Source: an uncultured Clostridium sp. (lineage in GTDB: Bacteria; Bacillota; Clostridia; TANB77; CAG-508). Taken from it: DNA of 46,434 nt. The stretch is taken from NCBI GenBank assembly GCA_946500265.1, contig CAMMVE010000012.1, positions 1-46,434 of the forward strand, given 5' to 3'. Position numbers and translations under genes: made by a program. The stretch's first letter is position 1. Each line of letters opens with the position of its first letter. This document shows positions 35,459-43,888 of this stretch, piece by piece. Below the pieces are notes generated by a model. That model was not told the origin of the DNA, did not search any database, and worked only from the letters and a program-made list of their open reading frames with translations.

Positions 35459-36490
35459 CTACTTTCTTTTCCTTGAATTTATTAAGACTGTTTTTAGTCT
35501 TTCCAAATCTTCAAGTGTTTTTCCTGTTCCTTTTACTACACATTCCAATGGATCTGTGGCTATATATACAGGCATCTCAGTTTTTTCTGCAACAAGTTTA
35601 TCTATATTTTTAATTAGTGCTCCCCCGCCAGCAAGCACAATTCCTTTTTCCATAATATCTGATGATAATTCTGGAGGTGTTCTTTCTAAAGTTTGTCTTA
35701 TTGTGTCCACAATTTTTTCAACCGATTCATGTATAGCTTCTTCAACTTGTGTAGAAGTTATTTTTAATGTTTGTGGAAGTCCTGTAGTTAAATCTCTACC
35801 ACTTACATCCATAGTAAGTTCTGTAACTAAAGGCATTGCACATCCTATTTCTTTTTTTATTTGCTCTGCTGTTGTATCTCCAATTGCTAGATTCATTTCT
35901 CTTTTTACATAATTTATAATATTTTCATCTAATTCGTCTCCAGCAATTCTAATCGAGTTACTTACAACAATTCCTCCTAAGGATATAACTGCAACTTCAG
36001 TTGTTCCTCCACCAATATCTACTATAATGCTTCCGCTTGGTTCAGCAATTTCCAAACCTGCACCTATTGCAGCTGCCATAGGCTCTTCTATTAGATAAAC
36101 TTCTTTAGCACCCGCTTGTAATATTGCCTCTTCAACGGCTCTTTCTTCAACTTCAGTAATTCCTGATGGAACTCCTACTACAACTCTAGGTTTTCCTATT
36201 CTATATCTTTGACATATTTTATATATTATATTTTTTAACATTAATTGTGTAGCCGTAAAATCAGCAATAACTCCATCTTGCATTGGTCTTACAGCTTTTA
36301 TCTGCTCAGGAGTTCTTCCTAGCATTTCTTTTGCTTCGTGTCCTGTAGCTAATATTTTATGTGCTTTTCTATCTATAGCTACAACTGAAGGCTCATTTAA
36401 AACAATTCCCTTTCCTTTAAGTGTTACCAAAACATTAGCGGTTCCCAAATCTATTCCAATGTCTTTATCTCCTAATCCAAATATACTCAC
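35459..36490 (-). CDS. mreB: Rod shape-determining protein MreB
   Basis: A 343-residue actin homologue whose membrane-bound filaments guide lateral wall synthesis. Nucleotide-binding motifs of the actin fold are visible: DLGTANVLVTLKGKGIVLNE (phosphate 1), VDIGGGTTEVAVISLGGIV (phosphate 2) and VLAGGGALIKNID (adenosine site). An N-terminal MSIFGLGDKDIGIDLGTANV is typical of Firmicutes MreB. The start is GTG following AAAGGTG. It lies 69 bases downstream of radC and 117 upstream of mreC in the same direction, all in one operon. Confidence 0.97.
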   Translation of the reverse strand: MSIFGLGDKDIGIDLGTANVLVTLKGKGIVLNEPSVVAIDRKAHKILATGHEAKEMLGRTPEQIKAVRPMQDGVIADFTATQLMLKNIIYKICQRYRIGKPRVVVGVPSGITEVEERAVEEAILQAGAKEVYLIEEPMAAAIGAGLEIAEPSGSIIVDIGGGTTEVAVISLGGIVVSNSIRIAGDELDENIINYVKREMNLAIGDTTAEQIKKEIGCAMPLVTELTMDVSGRDLTTGLPQTLKITSTQVEEAIHESVEKIVDTIRQTLERTPPELSSDIMEKGIVLAGGGALIKNIDKLVAEKTEMPVYIATDPLECVVKGTGKTLEDLERLKTVLINSRKRK

Positions 36491-36559
36491 GTTTTACACC
36501 TTTCCTTTCTTAATGCGTTAATTTGGTTGTAATTTTTCAACCTCTAGTCTTTTTTGATA

Positions 36560-37249
36560 TTATTTAGTATTCATCAAATAAAAAATACTTTTAAACCCAA
36601 ACTCTCCTATAACAATATGGTCTAGCAATTCTATTCCCATTATTTGAGCTGCTTGAATTAATCTTTCGGTAAATTCAAAGTCGCTTTTGCTAGGTGTTGG
36701 GTCTCCACTTGGATGATTGTGTACTAAAATAATCTTTGGTGCTTCTAATTTGATAGCTTCGTGTAATACATCTTTTGGTTTTAATATTGCAGAATTGGCT
36801 CCTCCAAAACATACATCAACCATTTTTAGAATTACATTTTTAGAATTAAGAATTATAGCTTTTACCACTTCTCTTTTCTCAAATCTCATTTCATTAGTTA
36901 GTAACTCTGCTACATCTTTTGGTGAATTAATTTGTACTTGACTAGTATCCAAGGGCTTGGACATTCTTTTCGTAAGCTCACAAATAGCTTTAAGCTGTAA
37001 TGCTTTTACTTTTCCAATCCCCTTTATACTCATAAATTCTTCTATAGACACATTCTGCAAAAATCTTAAGTTGTTTTCTCCGTTCTTATCCAAAGCAAGT
37101 ATTTTTTGTGCGATATTAATACTGCTTTCATCTTTTGTTCCAGTTTTTATAATTATTGCTATTAGTTCAGCATTTGATAATGCCTTTTCTCCATACATCT
37201 CTAATTTTTCGTACGGTCTCTCTGATACGGGAAGCTCTTTAACCTTCAC
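36560..37249 (-). CDS. radC: RadC family (JAB1/MPN+) protein
   Basis: A 229-residue RadC. The N-terminal helix-hairpin-helix region (about 65-92, FMSIKGIGKVKALQLKAICE) is followed by a JAB1/MPN+ metalloprotease-like domain (about 105-227) with the zinc motif HNHPSGD at 177-183. Despite its name, involvement of RadC in DNA repair was not confirmed in model organisms and its biochemical role is unclear. The chosen start is GTG at 37249, the only sensible start; AAAGGA is about 13 bases upstream. Its place just upstream of mreB is conserved in Firmicutes. Confidence 0.95.
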   Translation of the reverse strand: MKVKELPVSERPYEKLEMYGEKALSNAELIAIIIKTGTKDESSINIAQKILALDKNGENNLRFLQNVSIEEFMSIKGIGKVKALQLKAICELTKRMSKPLDTSQVQINSPKDVAELLTNEMRFEKREVVKAIILNSKNVILKMVDVCFGGANSAILKPKDVLHEAIKLEAPKIILVHNHPSGDPTPSKSDFEFTERLIQAAQIMGIELLDHIVIGEFGFKSIFYLMNTK

Positions 37250-37300
37250 TCTTTTTGTTCATTCCTTTCTATTGCCCCCATAATCTATATGCTTAAATAA

Positions 37301-37558
37301 TTATATTTTTTTATAGATGAATATTGCTAGTATCATTCCTATAATGCTTGCTATATTGATTTTAAGCATAAGTCCAAAGCTTAATGTAATAACTATTAAA
37401 TCTAAAGTAATTGGTTCTGATATTCCAAATTCTTCTCCATAAGATAGCCACCATAGGAAATCTACATTTGAAGCAAGTTCTCCTAATAAACCTCCAACAA
37501 CAATTCCACACAATATAAACAATATAAGTATCCATACATTTTTTTCTCTCGTTGCCAT
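37301..37558 (-). CDS. DUF4321 family small membrane protein
   Basis: An 85-residue protein with two to three hydrophobic segments: about 6-26 (VWILILFILCGIVVGGLLGE), then two near the C-terminus (LDLIVITLSFGLMLKINIA and IIGMILAIFIYKKI). This layout and its location ahead of radC-mreB fit the DUF4321 family, of unknown function and typical of Clostridia cell-shape clusters. I start at the ATG at 37558 (MATREKNVW), which follows GAGGAGG; an upstream ATG at 37594 has no ribosome site. It is the first gene of the shape operon. Confidence 0.82.
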   Translation of the reverse strand: MATREKNVWILILFILCGIVVGGLLGELASNVDFLWWLSYGEEFGISEPITLDLIVITLSFGLMLKINIASIIGMILAIFIYKKI

Positions 37559-37608
37559 ATTTATTATATCCTCCTCTTTTGCATCTATTCCCATTTTTAT
37601 ACTAATGT

Positions 37609-37637
37609 ATTATACCTTGTATAATAATTTTTTTCAA
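37609..37637 (-). promoter_or_regulatory. Sigma-A promoter of the DUF4321-radC-mre-mrdA-minC operon
   Basis: TTGAAA (37637-37632), 17-bp spacer, TATAAT (37614-37609) on the minus strand. It lies about 50 bases before the DUF4321 start codon and is the only clear promoter found upstream of the cell-shape genes. Confidence 0.75.
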
Positions 37638-37739
37638 GATTTATAGGAAAGTTTTTCTATTTATTTTTGTAAAATATTATGTTACAATTATTTTATCAAA
37701 ATTACTTTTATTTTATTTATATTTGTGATATAGTAATAG

Positions 37740-37768
37740 TTACATTTTGTTATGGTATTTAATATAAT
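37740..37768 (+). promoter_or_regulatory. Possible promoter of mecA
   Basis: TTACAT (37740-37745), 17-bp spacer, TATAAT (37763-37768), 34 bases before the mecA start codon. The -10 box is good and the -35 box weak. Confidence 0.45.
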
Positions 37769-37802
37769 ATTATAACCGTTTTATTATGGAGGCATTTTTT
37801 TA

Positions 37803-38450
37803 ATGAAATTTGAGAAATTAAGCGAAAACAAAATAAGAATAACATTATCAATGAGAGATTTAGAGGAAAAAGATATTAGTTTTCATGACTTTATGTCCAA
37901 TTCTTTAGAATCTCAAGACTTATTCCTAGATATGCTTGAGGAAGCAGAAGAACAAATTGGCTTCGAAACACGTGATTGCAAGGTAAAAATAGAAGCTCTT
38001 GCAATGACAGAAAATGATTTTGTATTAACCATCACTAAAATTGTACCTGATACATCCAAAAAACATTTATATGCTTCACCTAAAAAGAAACCAAAAATCA
38101 AGAGAAAAACTGCTAAGTTAGATACCTCTAATTTAATATATAAATTCATGAGTTTTGATGATTATTGTAATTACGTAGAATATCTTTTACATAATAAACT
38201 TAGTGATGCCAGCAAAGTAGCAGAAAAATCATTCGTTTACTTATATAATGATGCATATTATTTAGTGCTAAATAACTTAAATACAGAATACAAACAGATT
38301 ACAAAATTTTATACTTCTATTACTGAATTCGGTTCATATGTATCTGAACCAGACTTATTTATACACAGATTATATGAATCTGGTAAATTATTTATTAAGA
38401 ATAACGCATTCAAAAAGAGTTTTTTACATTATAAGAAAGGTGTAGTTTAA
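37803..38450 (+). CDS. mecA: MecA family adaptor protein
   Basis: A 215-residue adaptor of the MecA family, which in Bacillus delivers substrates such as ComK to ClpCP. The N-terminal domain (MKFEKLSENKIRITLSMRDL ... ISFHDFM) binds substrate in known members; a charged linker with KKKPKIKRKTAK covers about 93-105; the C-terminal domain (about 108-200) matches the ClpC-binding part, including YKFMSFDDYCNYVEYL and ITEFGSYVS. Start is ATG after ATGGAGG. It is divergent from the shape operon. Whether this organism is competent is unknown; substrate is therefore not assigned. Confidence 0.9.
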   Translation: MKFEKLSENKIRITLSMRDLEEKDISFHDFMSNSLESQDLFLDMLEEAEEQIGFETRDCKVKIEALAMTENDFVLTITKIVPDTSKKHLYASPKKKPKIKRKTAKLDTSNLIYKFMSFDDYCNYVEYLLHNKLSDASKVAEKSFVYLYNDAYYLVLNNLNTEYKQITKFYTSITEFGSYVSEPDLFIHRLYESGKLFIKNNAFKKSFLHYKKGVV

Positions 38451-38504
38451 CAAAATCAAAGATTCCGAAGCGCACATGTAAAAACTTCTTCGTAGTAATA
38501 TTTT

Positions 38505-38528
38505 GGAGGCACATTAAAATGTGCCTCC
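38505..38528. terminator. Perfect hairpin downstream of mecA
   Basis: GGAGGCACAT (38505-38514) and ATGTGCCTCC (38519-38528) form a perfect 10-bp stem with a 4-nt loop, between the convergent mecA and M23 genes. On the plus strand it is followed by CTGTTTATTATTTATC, moderately U-rich. The arms resemble the ACACAT version of the family A core. Confidence 0.6.
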
Positions 38529-38558
38529 CTGTTTATTATTTATCTATTTTATTTATAT

Positions 38559-38601
38559 ACGGTCTGTCCCTTTTGTCCTAAATCTGAGACAATGGAACCG
38601 T
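38559..38601. repeat. Hairpin repeat abutting the M23 gene stop codon
   Basis: ACGGT (38559-38563) pairs with ACCGT (38597-38601) with further pairing of TTTGTC/GAGACAA inside. The wording GTCTGTCCCTTTTGTCC is close to family B and to GGGACAG-type 3'-end repeats of many Firmicutes. It ends four bases from the stop codon at 38605. Confidence 0.5.
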
Positions 38602-38604
38602 CCC

Positions 38605-39612
38605 CTAATACACATAATTTTGTGGATTATATGTAACACCGTTTTTTCTAACTTCTAAATGAAGATGGTTTCCTGTTGAATTTCCTGTTGAACCAACTCT
38701 CGCAATTACTTGCCCTTGACTTACTGTTTGCCCACTTGATACTAGTAAAGAACTACAATGCGCATATACTGTTGTTACGCCATTTCCATGAGAAACTATT
38801 ACGTAATTACCAAATCCATCTCCAGCATTTCCTGAGAATGTAACGGTTCCAGAAGCAGCTGCTTTTATTGGTGTTCCATATGGTGCAGCTATATCAAGTC
38901 CAGAATGTGCATGTGACCTAACACTATCATTACTTCCGAATCTTGATGTAATAACTCCAGATACTGGGTTAATTAAGCTTATTCCTAGGCTTACGCTTCC
39001 TGAAGATGTTCCAGTACTATAATTAGATGCTGGTGCTGATGAGTATGTTACTTGCCTTACAACAACTTTTTTCTCATATAACTTTGAGACACATGTTTCT
39101 ACTTTTGTGAATTTCTTTAATTCTTTTCCATATTTTTCTACTATTCCTAAGTCATCCACATTTGCGCTATCTTTTTCTTCTAATTTGTCAATTACTTTTT
39201 CTGCATCTTTGAAATTAGATAAATAGTATTTTTCTTTCTTATTTTCAGTTATAGCGTAATATTTGTAATATGGTGTTCCTGTTTCTGTTACCTTAGAATA
39301 AATTTCATCGTCATTTGTTTGTACATCTTTCTTTAAAAGACATAGTCTGTATGTAGGCATTGCGTCTATTTGAACAAATGCAATGTTTTCTTCTTCATTT
39401 TCTTCTGTAAATCCATTTATTCTCTCTTGTAATTCACTTTTGTTGGTTGTAAAACCTATAACCTCACCATTTAAACTAACTTCATATGTTGGATTATAAA
39501 ATAATACTACTAATCCTACTAAAACTACTACAGCTAGAAATATTAGAATTAATAGTTTAATTGATTTTCTTGTGGTTATTGCTATTTTCCTTAAAATATT
39601 AATATTAAACAT
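38605..39612 (-). CDS. Membrane-anchored M23 family metallopeptidase
   Basis: A 335-residue exported protein. A membrane helix at about 19-38 is followed by a roughly 150-residue extracytoplasmic region with basic and acidic helices, a Ser/Gly-rich linker (about 191-212) and a C-terminal peptidase M23 (LytM-type) domain (about 215-333). Zinc-site residues are all present: His236 and Asp240 in HAHSGLDIAAPYG, His285 in VYAHCSS, and His316/His318 in GNHLHLEV. This indicates an active endopeptidase that cuts peptidoglycan cross-bridges, unlike degenerate M23 regulators. ATG start preceded by AGGAAAGGA at short spacing. No LysM domain is seen. The sporulation protein SpoIIQ is a degenerate relative, so a sporulation role is possible but not shown. 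Confidence 0.92.
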   Translation of the reverse strand: MFNINILRKIAITTRKSIKLLILIFLAVVVLVGLVVLFYNPTYEVSLNGEVIGFTTNKSELQERINGFTEENEEENIAFVQIDAMPTYRLCLLKKDVQTNDDEIYSKVTETGTPYYKYYAITENKKEKYYLSNFKDAEKVIDKLEEKDSANVDDLGIVEKYGKELKKFTKVETCVSKLYEKKVVVRQVTYSSAPASNYSTGTSSGSVSLGISLINPVSGVITSRFGSNDSVRSHAHSGLDIAAPYGTPIKAAASGTVTFSGNAGDGFGNYVIVSHGNGVTTVYAHCSSLLVSSGQTVSQGQVIARVGSTGNSTGNHLHLEVRKNGVTYNPQNYVY

Positions 39613-39672
39613 TCCTTTCCTAAGGATAACTAATATCCATTATCTAATTTTTTACCAAAGATATTTTATATT

Positions 39673-39712
39673 AAAAAAAGATTTTAAACAATAATTAAAA
39701 TTGTTTAAAATC
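39673..39712 (-). terminator. Terminator of the CotF-like genes
   Basis: GATTTTAAACAAT (39680-39692) and ATTGTTTAAAATC (39700-39712) form a 13-bp perfect stem with a 7-nt loop. On the minus strand seven U residues follow (39679-39673). It could also work weakly on the plus strand. Confidence 0.85.
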
Positions 39713-39780
39713 CTTCTTTATTTTAATTTAATTTGGATTATCGTTAATTATCTCTCGATATCTCCATTTCTCTTTGCATT

Positions 39781-40023
39781 TTATTGTAATTCAGTCTTTA
39801 CAGTCTGTATTTCCGTAACAGTTGCTGGTTGCGCAGGTTTGTAATATCCCTTTGATTGAGCTGTTTTAAAAAGCTCATATTGAAAACTTTCATCATTGTT
39901 TCTAATCTGTTGAAGTGTTTGTCTTAACTGCATATTCTCTGTTTCTGAAATTGCTGTTTGATAAGAACCTAGGCTTGCTTTTACTCCAGCTAAAATGTCG
40001 TTAACCATTGTTTTTTCGTCCAT
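39781..40023 (-). CDS. CotF-like spore coat protein
   Basis: An 80-residue protein of the CotF/YhcQ-like family: a helical hairpin (MVNDILAGVKASLGSYQTAI and LRQTLQQIRNNDESFQYELF), then AQSKGYYKPAQPATV, the short conserved tail seen in CotF relatives. CotF-type proteins are structural components of the spore coat in Bacillus; here only the family resemblance is seen. ATG start after GGAGGT. It follows another CotF-like gene by about 105 bases and is closed by the terminator at 39673-39712. Expression is presumably from a mother-cell promoter. Confidence 0.82.
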   Translation of the reverse strand: MDEKTMVNDILAGVKASLGSYQTAISETENMQLRQTLQQIRNNDESFQYELFKTAQSKGYYKPAQPATVTEIQTVKTELQ

Positions 40024-40128
40024 AATACGTACCTCCGTAATAAAAAATTTGAATTAATAGGAAAATCAAATAAGAAATTTTATAATTTCTATCATCTTCT
40101 GATTATTTTCCTAAAATATTTGCTATTG

Positions 40129-40317
40129 CTAATTGTTTAAAAAAGACATTAATTTTTGTTTTGTATTTAAGCTATCTTGTGCAGCTTTTGTGAACATTTG
40201 CTTAATTTGTGGGTCAACTGCTTGAGAAGCATAAGTATTTAATTTTTGATATGATGTTTCATGAGAACCTATAAAATGTCTTAAATTTTGTAATTCAACT
40301 TGACTTAAATTAGGCAT
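40129..40317 (-). CDS. Short CotF-like protein
   Basis: A 62-residue protein, MPNLSQVELQNLRHFIGSHE through SLNTKQKLMSFLNN, which has the N-terminal helix-pair layout of CotF-like coat proteins with a conserved HETSYQKL-type motif. I start at the ATG at 40317: an ATG three codons earlier lies inside the Shine-Dalgarno region GAAAGGA. A minus-strand CATAATATA sequence upstream (near 40350-40360) recalls a sigma-E/K -10 box, but no matching -35 box was secured. It precedes the other CotF-like gene on the same strand, so the two are likely co-expressed during sporulation. Confidence 0.78.
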   Translation of the reverse strand: MPNLSQVELQNLRHFIGSHETSYQKLNTYASQAVDPQIKQMFTKAAQDSLNTKQKLMSFLNN

Positions 40318-40438
40318 TAAAATCATTCCTTTCTTTTTTATTTCTGAGTATATTATGTGCCTGTTTTTATTTTTTTATACAATTAAAAGAAATATTTTTA
40401 TAAAAAATCTCATAAATCAAAATAATAATTATCCCCCA

Positions 40439-40481
40439 GTAAAACTTAGGTGACAGATTTAAATCTGTCGCCATATTTCAC
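40439..40481. repeat. Family A palindromic repeat, copy 6
   Basis: GTAAAAC/TTTCAC outer arms and the core GGTGACAGATTTAAATCTGT followed by CGCC. The one core mismatch is a possible G-U pair in RNA. It lies downstream of the pcrA terminator, towards the CotF-like genes. Confidence 0.75.
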
Positions 40482-40497
40482 GTATTATTAAAATAAT

Positions 40498-40538
40498 AGA
40501 CAGTCCATTTTGGATGATTTACCAAAAGTGAACTGTCT
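40498..40538 (-). terminator. Terminator of pcrA
   Basis: AGACAGT (40538-40532) pairs with ACTGTCT (40504-40498), and CTTTTGG with CCAAAATG inside, making a long stem 11 bases after the pcrA stop codon. The tail reads ATTATTTTAAT on the minus strand. Confidence 0.7.
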
Positions 40539-40548
40539 CTATTTAGAA

Positions 40549-42918
40549 TTATATAACCTCTAAATTTGCAAATTTTGCCATTAATCTCTTATGCCCAGCT
40601 TTATCAAACGATATATCTATTTTATAGTCTTCTCCTTCTTCTTCAATTTTATTTATTGTGCCTTCACCAAATTTTTTGTGATATATTCTCTGACCTTCTT
40701 TATATTTAGAAATGTCAAATGTATCACTTGCTTTTTTAGAATTTAATGAACTTAAGAAACTTTCTGCTGTTTTAAATTGAAATCCTGAGTTATTGCTATT
40801 TCCACATCCAAATGATTTTGCTGCCACACTGTTTCCGCCATAAGTTCCGCCCATGCTTCCATTTGAATTTCCATCTATTTTATAAGTTTTTGTTTTTCCT
40901 GATGATGCAAAGCCCGAATTATGACTATAGTTTGAACCATATTCCCAATTGTATGGGCTATCTTCATAGCTTTCCTCTTTATTATTCATTACATCGTCAT
41001 ATCCATCTAAAAGATCAGATGGAATTTCTTCTACAAATCTTGATATTGCATTATAACTTGTTGAACCGAAAATTGTTCTTCTTTTTGCGCATGTAAGATA
41101 CAAGAATTGTTTTGCTCTTGTAATTCCCACATAAAATAATCGTCTTTCTTCTTCTAACTCTTTTGGCTCTCCTATCGATTTATTTCCAGGGAATATTCCT
41201 TCTTCTAGTCCCACTAAAAATACTACAGGAAATTCCAAACCTTTTGCACTATGTAATGTCATAAGAGTTACTGAGTCTTCTGAATCTTCCATTCCATCTA
41301 TATCACTACTTAAAGTTATTCCTTCTAGGAAATCTGCTAATGTGTTTTCTGCTTCTTCTTCCTCGAATTCTATTGCTACTGTCAAAAACTCTTCTAAGTT
41401 TTCTATTCTTGATTCAGCTTCTGTTGTATTTTCTAACTCTAATGCTTTCATATATCCAGTTTTATCAAGTGTTTCCTTTATTAAATCAGATATACTAAGC
41501 TCTTCAATTTTGCTTCTTAAATATTCTATTGTTTGTATAAATTCCATTGAATTTGCTTTTACTCTATTTAGTCCATAATCTTCTGCATGTTTTATTATAT
41601 CAAACATGGATAATCCTGTTTGCTCTGATATTTCCCCAATATTGTCTATACTCGTTTTCCCAATTCCTCTTTTAGGCTCATTTATAATCCTTCTTAAAGA
41701 AATATTATCTGAAAAATTGTATATTAATCTTAAGTAAGAAATAATATCTTTTATTTCTTTTCTTTCATAGAATTTTAGTCCTCCAACTATTTTATAGGGA
41801 ATTCCTTCTCTTCTTAATATTTCCTCTATTGCTCTTGACTGGGAATTCATTCTATATAGTACAGTAAAATCCGAATATTTCATATATTCTTCTCTTCTTA
41901 AATGATTTATTTCTTGTACTATAAAACGTCCTTCATCATATTCGTCATCTGCTTTGTGTATTGTTGGAAGAGCTCCTTCATCGTTTTCTGTCCAAAGCTT
42001 TTTCTCATATTTGTTCTCATTGTGCTTTATTACAGCATTTGCCGCTTTTAAAATATTTCCTGTACATCTATAGTTTTGTTCTAGCTTTATAAGCTTGGCT
42101 CCTGGGAAATCCTTTTCAAAATTAAGTATGTTAGTAATATCTGCTCCTCTAAAGCTATATATTCCTTGATCATTGTCTCCAACAACAGTAATATTTCCAT
42201 ACTTTGAAGCTAATAACGTAACTAATGTAAATTGTGCTTTATTTGTATCCTGGTACTCATCTACTAAAACATACTTGAACTTATCTGAGTAATATTCTAA
42301 TGCATCTGGATTTTCTGTAAGTATTTTTATTGTATGATTTATAAGGTCATCGAAGTCTACAGCATTGTTTTCTTTAAGCTTCTGCTGATACATTTCATAG
42401 ACTTTTCCAATTATTTCTTTTCTATATTCACCTGCATATTTTGTTTGATATGTTTTTGGTTCTAACATTTCATTTTTTGCATTGCTAATTTCTGACATAA
42501 TGCTTCTATCTGTAAACATTTTGTCATCTATTTTTAAACTTTTCATACACTCTTTAACTAATGTCTTTTGATCAGAGGTATCAAATATCAAAAATGAATG
42601 ATCATACCCAAGTCTGTCAATATATTTTCTTAGAATACGCACACAAATGGAGTGGAATGTACCTATCCACATATCTTTTGCAGCATCTCCAACAAGTTTT
42701 TCTACTCTTTCCTTCATTTCATTTGCTGCTTTATTTGTAAATGTTATTGCCAAAATATTCCATGGTTTAACATGCATTTCACTCATTAAATACGCTATTT
42801 TGTGTGTTAACACCTTAGTTTTACCGCTTCCTGCTCCGGCTATTACTAAGCATGGTCCTTCAGTAGCAAGTACTGCTTCTTTTTGTTTATTGTTTAATCC
42901 TTCTATTAATTCCTGCAT
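40549..42918 (-). CDS. pcrA: ATP-dependent DNA helicase PcrA/UvrD
   Basis: A 789-residue superfamily 1A 3'-5' helicase for nucleotide-excision repair, replication and removal of RecA filaments. Motif I (AGAGSGKT, 27-34), motif Ia (AITFTNKAANEM, 58-68), motif II (VDEYQDTN, 219-226), motif III (VVGDNDQGIYSFRGAD) and motifs V/VI (TLHSAKGLEFPVVFLVG and EEERRLFYVGITRAK) are all intact. The last 50 residues (GQRIYHKKFGEGTINKIEEE) form the Tudor-like RNA-polymerase-binding domain of Gram-positive PcrA. A Gly/Ser/Asn-rich linker precedes it. ATG start after AAGGGAGAAG. Own promoter (42970-42998) and terminator (40498-40538) define a single-gene unit. Confidence 0.97.
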   Translation of the reverse strand: MQELIEGLNNKQKEAVLATEGPCLVIAGAGSGKTKVLTHKIAYLMSEMHVKPWNILAITFTNKAANEMKERVEKLVGDAAKDMWIGTFHSICVRILRKYIDRLGYDHSFLIFDTSDQKTLVKECMKSLKIDDKMFTDRSIMSEISNAKNEMLEPKTYQTKYAGEYRKEIIGKVYEMYQQKLKENNAVDFDDLINHTIKILTENPDALEYYSDKFKYVLVDEYQDTNKAQFTLVTLLASKYGNITVVGDNDQGIYSFRGADITNILNFEKDFPGAKLIKLEQNYRCTGNILKAANAVIKHNENKYEKKLWTENDEGALPTIHKADDEYDEGRFIVQEINHLRREEYMKYSDFTVLYRMNSQSRAIEEILRREGIPYKIVGGLKFYERKEIKDIISYLRLIYNFSDNISLRRIINEPKRGIGKTSIDNIGEISEQTGLSMFDIIKHAEDYGLNRVKANSMEFIQTIEYLRSKIEELSISDLIKETLDKTGYMKALELENTTEAESRIENLEEFLTVAIEFEEEEAENTLADFLEGITLSSDIDGMEDSEDSVTLMTLHSAKGLEFPVVFLVGLEEGIFPGNKSIGEPKELEEERRLFYVGITRAKQFLYLTCAKRRTIFGSTSYNAISRFVEEIPSDLLDGYDDVMNNKEESYEDSPYNWEYGSNYSHNSGFASSGKTKTYKIDGNSNGSMGGTYGGNSVAAKSFGCGNSNNSGFQFKTAESFLSSLNSKKASDTFDISKYKEGQRIYHKKFGEGTINKIEEEGEDYKIDISFDKAGHKRLMAKFANLEVI

Positions 42919-42969
42919 TATTTCTTCTCCCTTTTTCTTATGCTTTCTTGCATTTTTTTATACTCTGCT

Positions 42970-42998
42970 ATTATACACTAAAACAAACCAATGTTCAA
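42970..42998 (-). promoter_or_regulatory. Sigma-A promoter of pcrA
   Basis: TTGAAC (42998-42993), 17-bp spacer ending in GTG, TATAAT (42975-42970) on the minus strand. The -35 box lies in the loop of the upstream gene's terminator hairpin. Confidence 0.75.
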
Positions 42999-43015
42999 TA
43001 CTATTGGTTTGTTTT
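42980..43015 (-). terminator. Terminator of the DUF4143 ATPase remnant
   Basis: AAAACAAACCAAT (42980-42992) and ATTGGTTTGTTTT (43003-43015) form a 13-bp perfect stem with a 10-nt loop. The stop codon of the upstream gene (TAG) lies within the 5' side. The U run after the stem on the minus strand is short. Confidence 0.6.
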
Positions 43016-43888
43016 TGATAAGATTTTTTTCATGTTTCCTATAAGATATAATGGAATATTAACAAGCCATTCTTCTTTCCTATAGTTCGACATTGAGGTT
43101 CTTACATTTATTTTAGTATTATACCTTTCTACAAATGATTTTAAACTTTTTGCTTGTAGATTTTCATTTGCTTTTACTTCAATAGGAATATTATTTCCAT
43201 CGAGCTGAATTATATAATCAATTTCTGCATTACTCTTTTCACTAGACCAATAAAATACTGTAGTTGTAACATTAGTCTTTAATTCATTTAAAACAAATTG
43301 CTCAGTTAATGCACCTTTAAACTCAACAAATATATCATTGCCTTCTAAAATTGTTTTAGCGTCTAGATTAGCCATAGCGCATAATAGTCCTACATCTAAT
43401 ATATATAATTTAAATGCACTAAAATCTTGATATGCCGATAGAGGTACTTTACAGTCATTTACTCTATTTACTTGATAAACTAATCCACAATCTATAAGCC
43501 ATGACAACGCCACTTCATACTCTCTTGCTCGTGCCCCTTCTTTAACTAAACCATAAATAAATTTTTTGTTTTCTTTGGCTAATTGAGTTGGAATATTTTT
43601 CCATAGCAGTCTTATTCTTGGCACGACATTAGATGGAGCATGTTTTGAAAAGTCCTGTTCGTAAGATTCTAATAAAATTTTTTGTTTTCTTCTTACTTCA
43701 TTATAATCTTTATTTTTTACATATGAATCTACTATTTCCGGCATACCACCTATATATAAAAATTGTTTTAAATATGATTTAAGCTTATCAGCAAATATTG
43801 TTAATAATTCAATGTCATTTTTTTGTATAAGTTGAACTAACTCTTTGTTATAAGGCAGGTAATCACAAAAGTCAAACGACTTTTGTGA
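43001..43888 (-). pseudogene. AAA-type ATPase with DUF4143, N-terminal domain missing
   Basis: The longest complete reading frame from an ATG is 247 residues (43001-43744, MPEIVDSYVKNKDYNEVRRK onward), but homology-like sequence continues upstream in frame without an ATG to about 43888: SFDFCDYLPYNKELVQLIQK and KSYLKQFLYIGGMPEIV. That region normally joins the ATPase to the DUF4143 domain, as in a typical ...GGMPE... join. The DUF4143 domain is complete (FKLYILDVGLLCAM, FVLNELKTN, FYWSSEKSNAEIDYII, IPIEVKAN). The Walker A/B ATPase domain is absent, replaced by 33-bp tandem repeats and an in-frame TAA at 43891. The N-terminal half therefore seems lost and the gene is probably non-functional as an ATPase. 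Confidence 0.8.
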
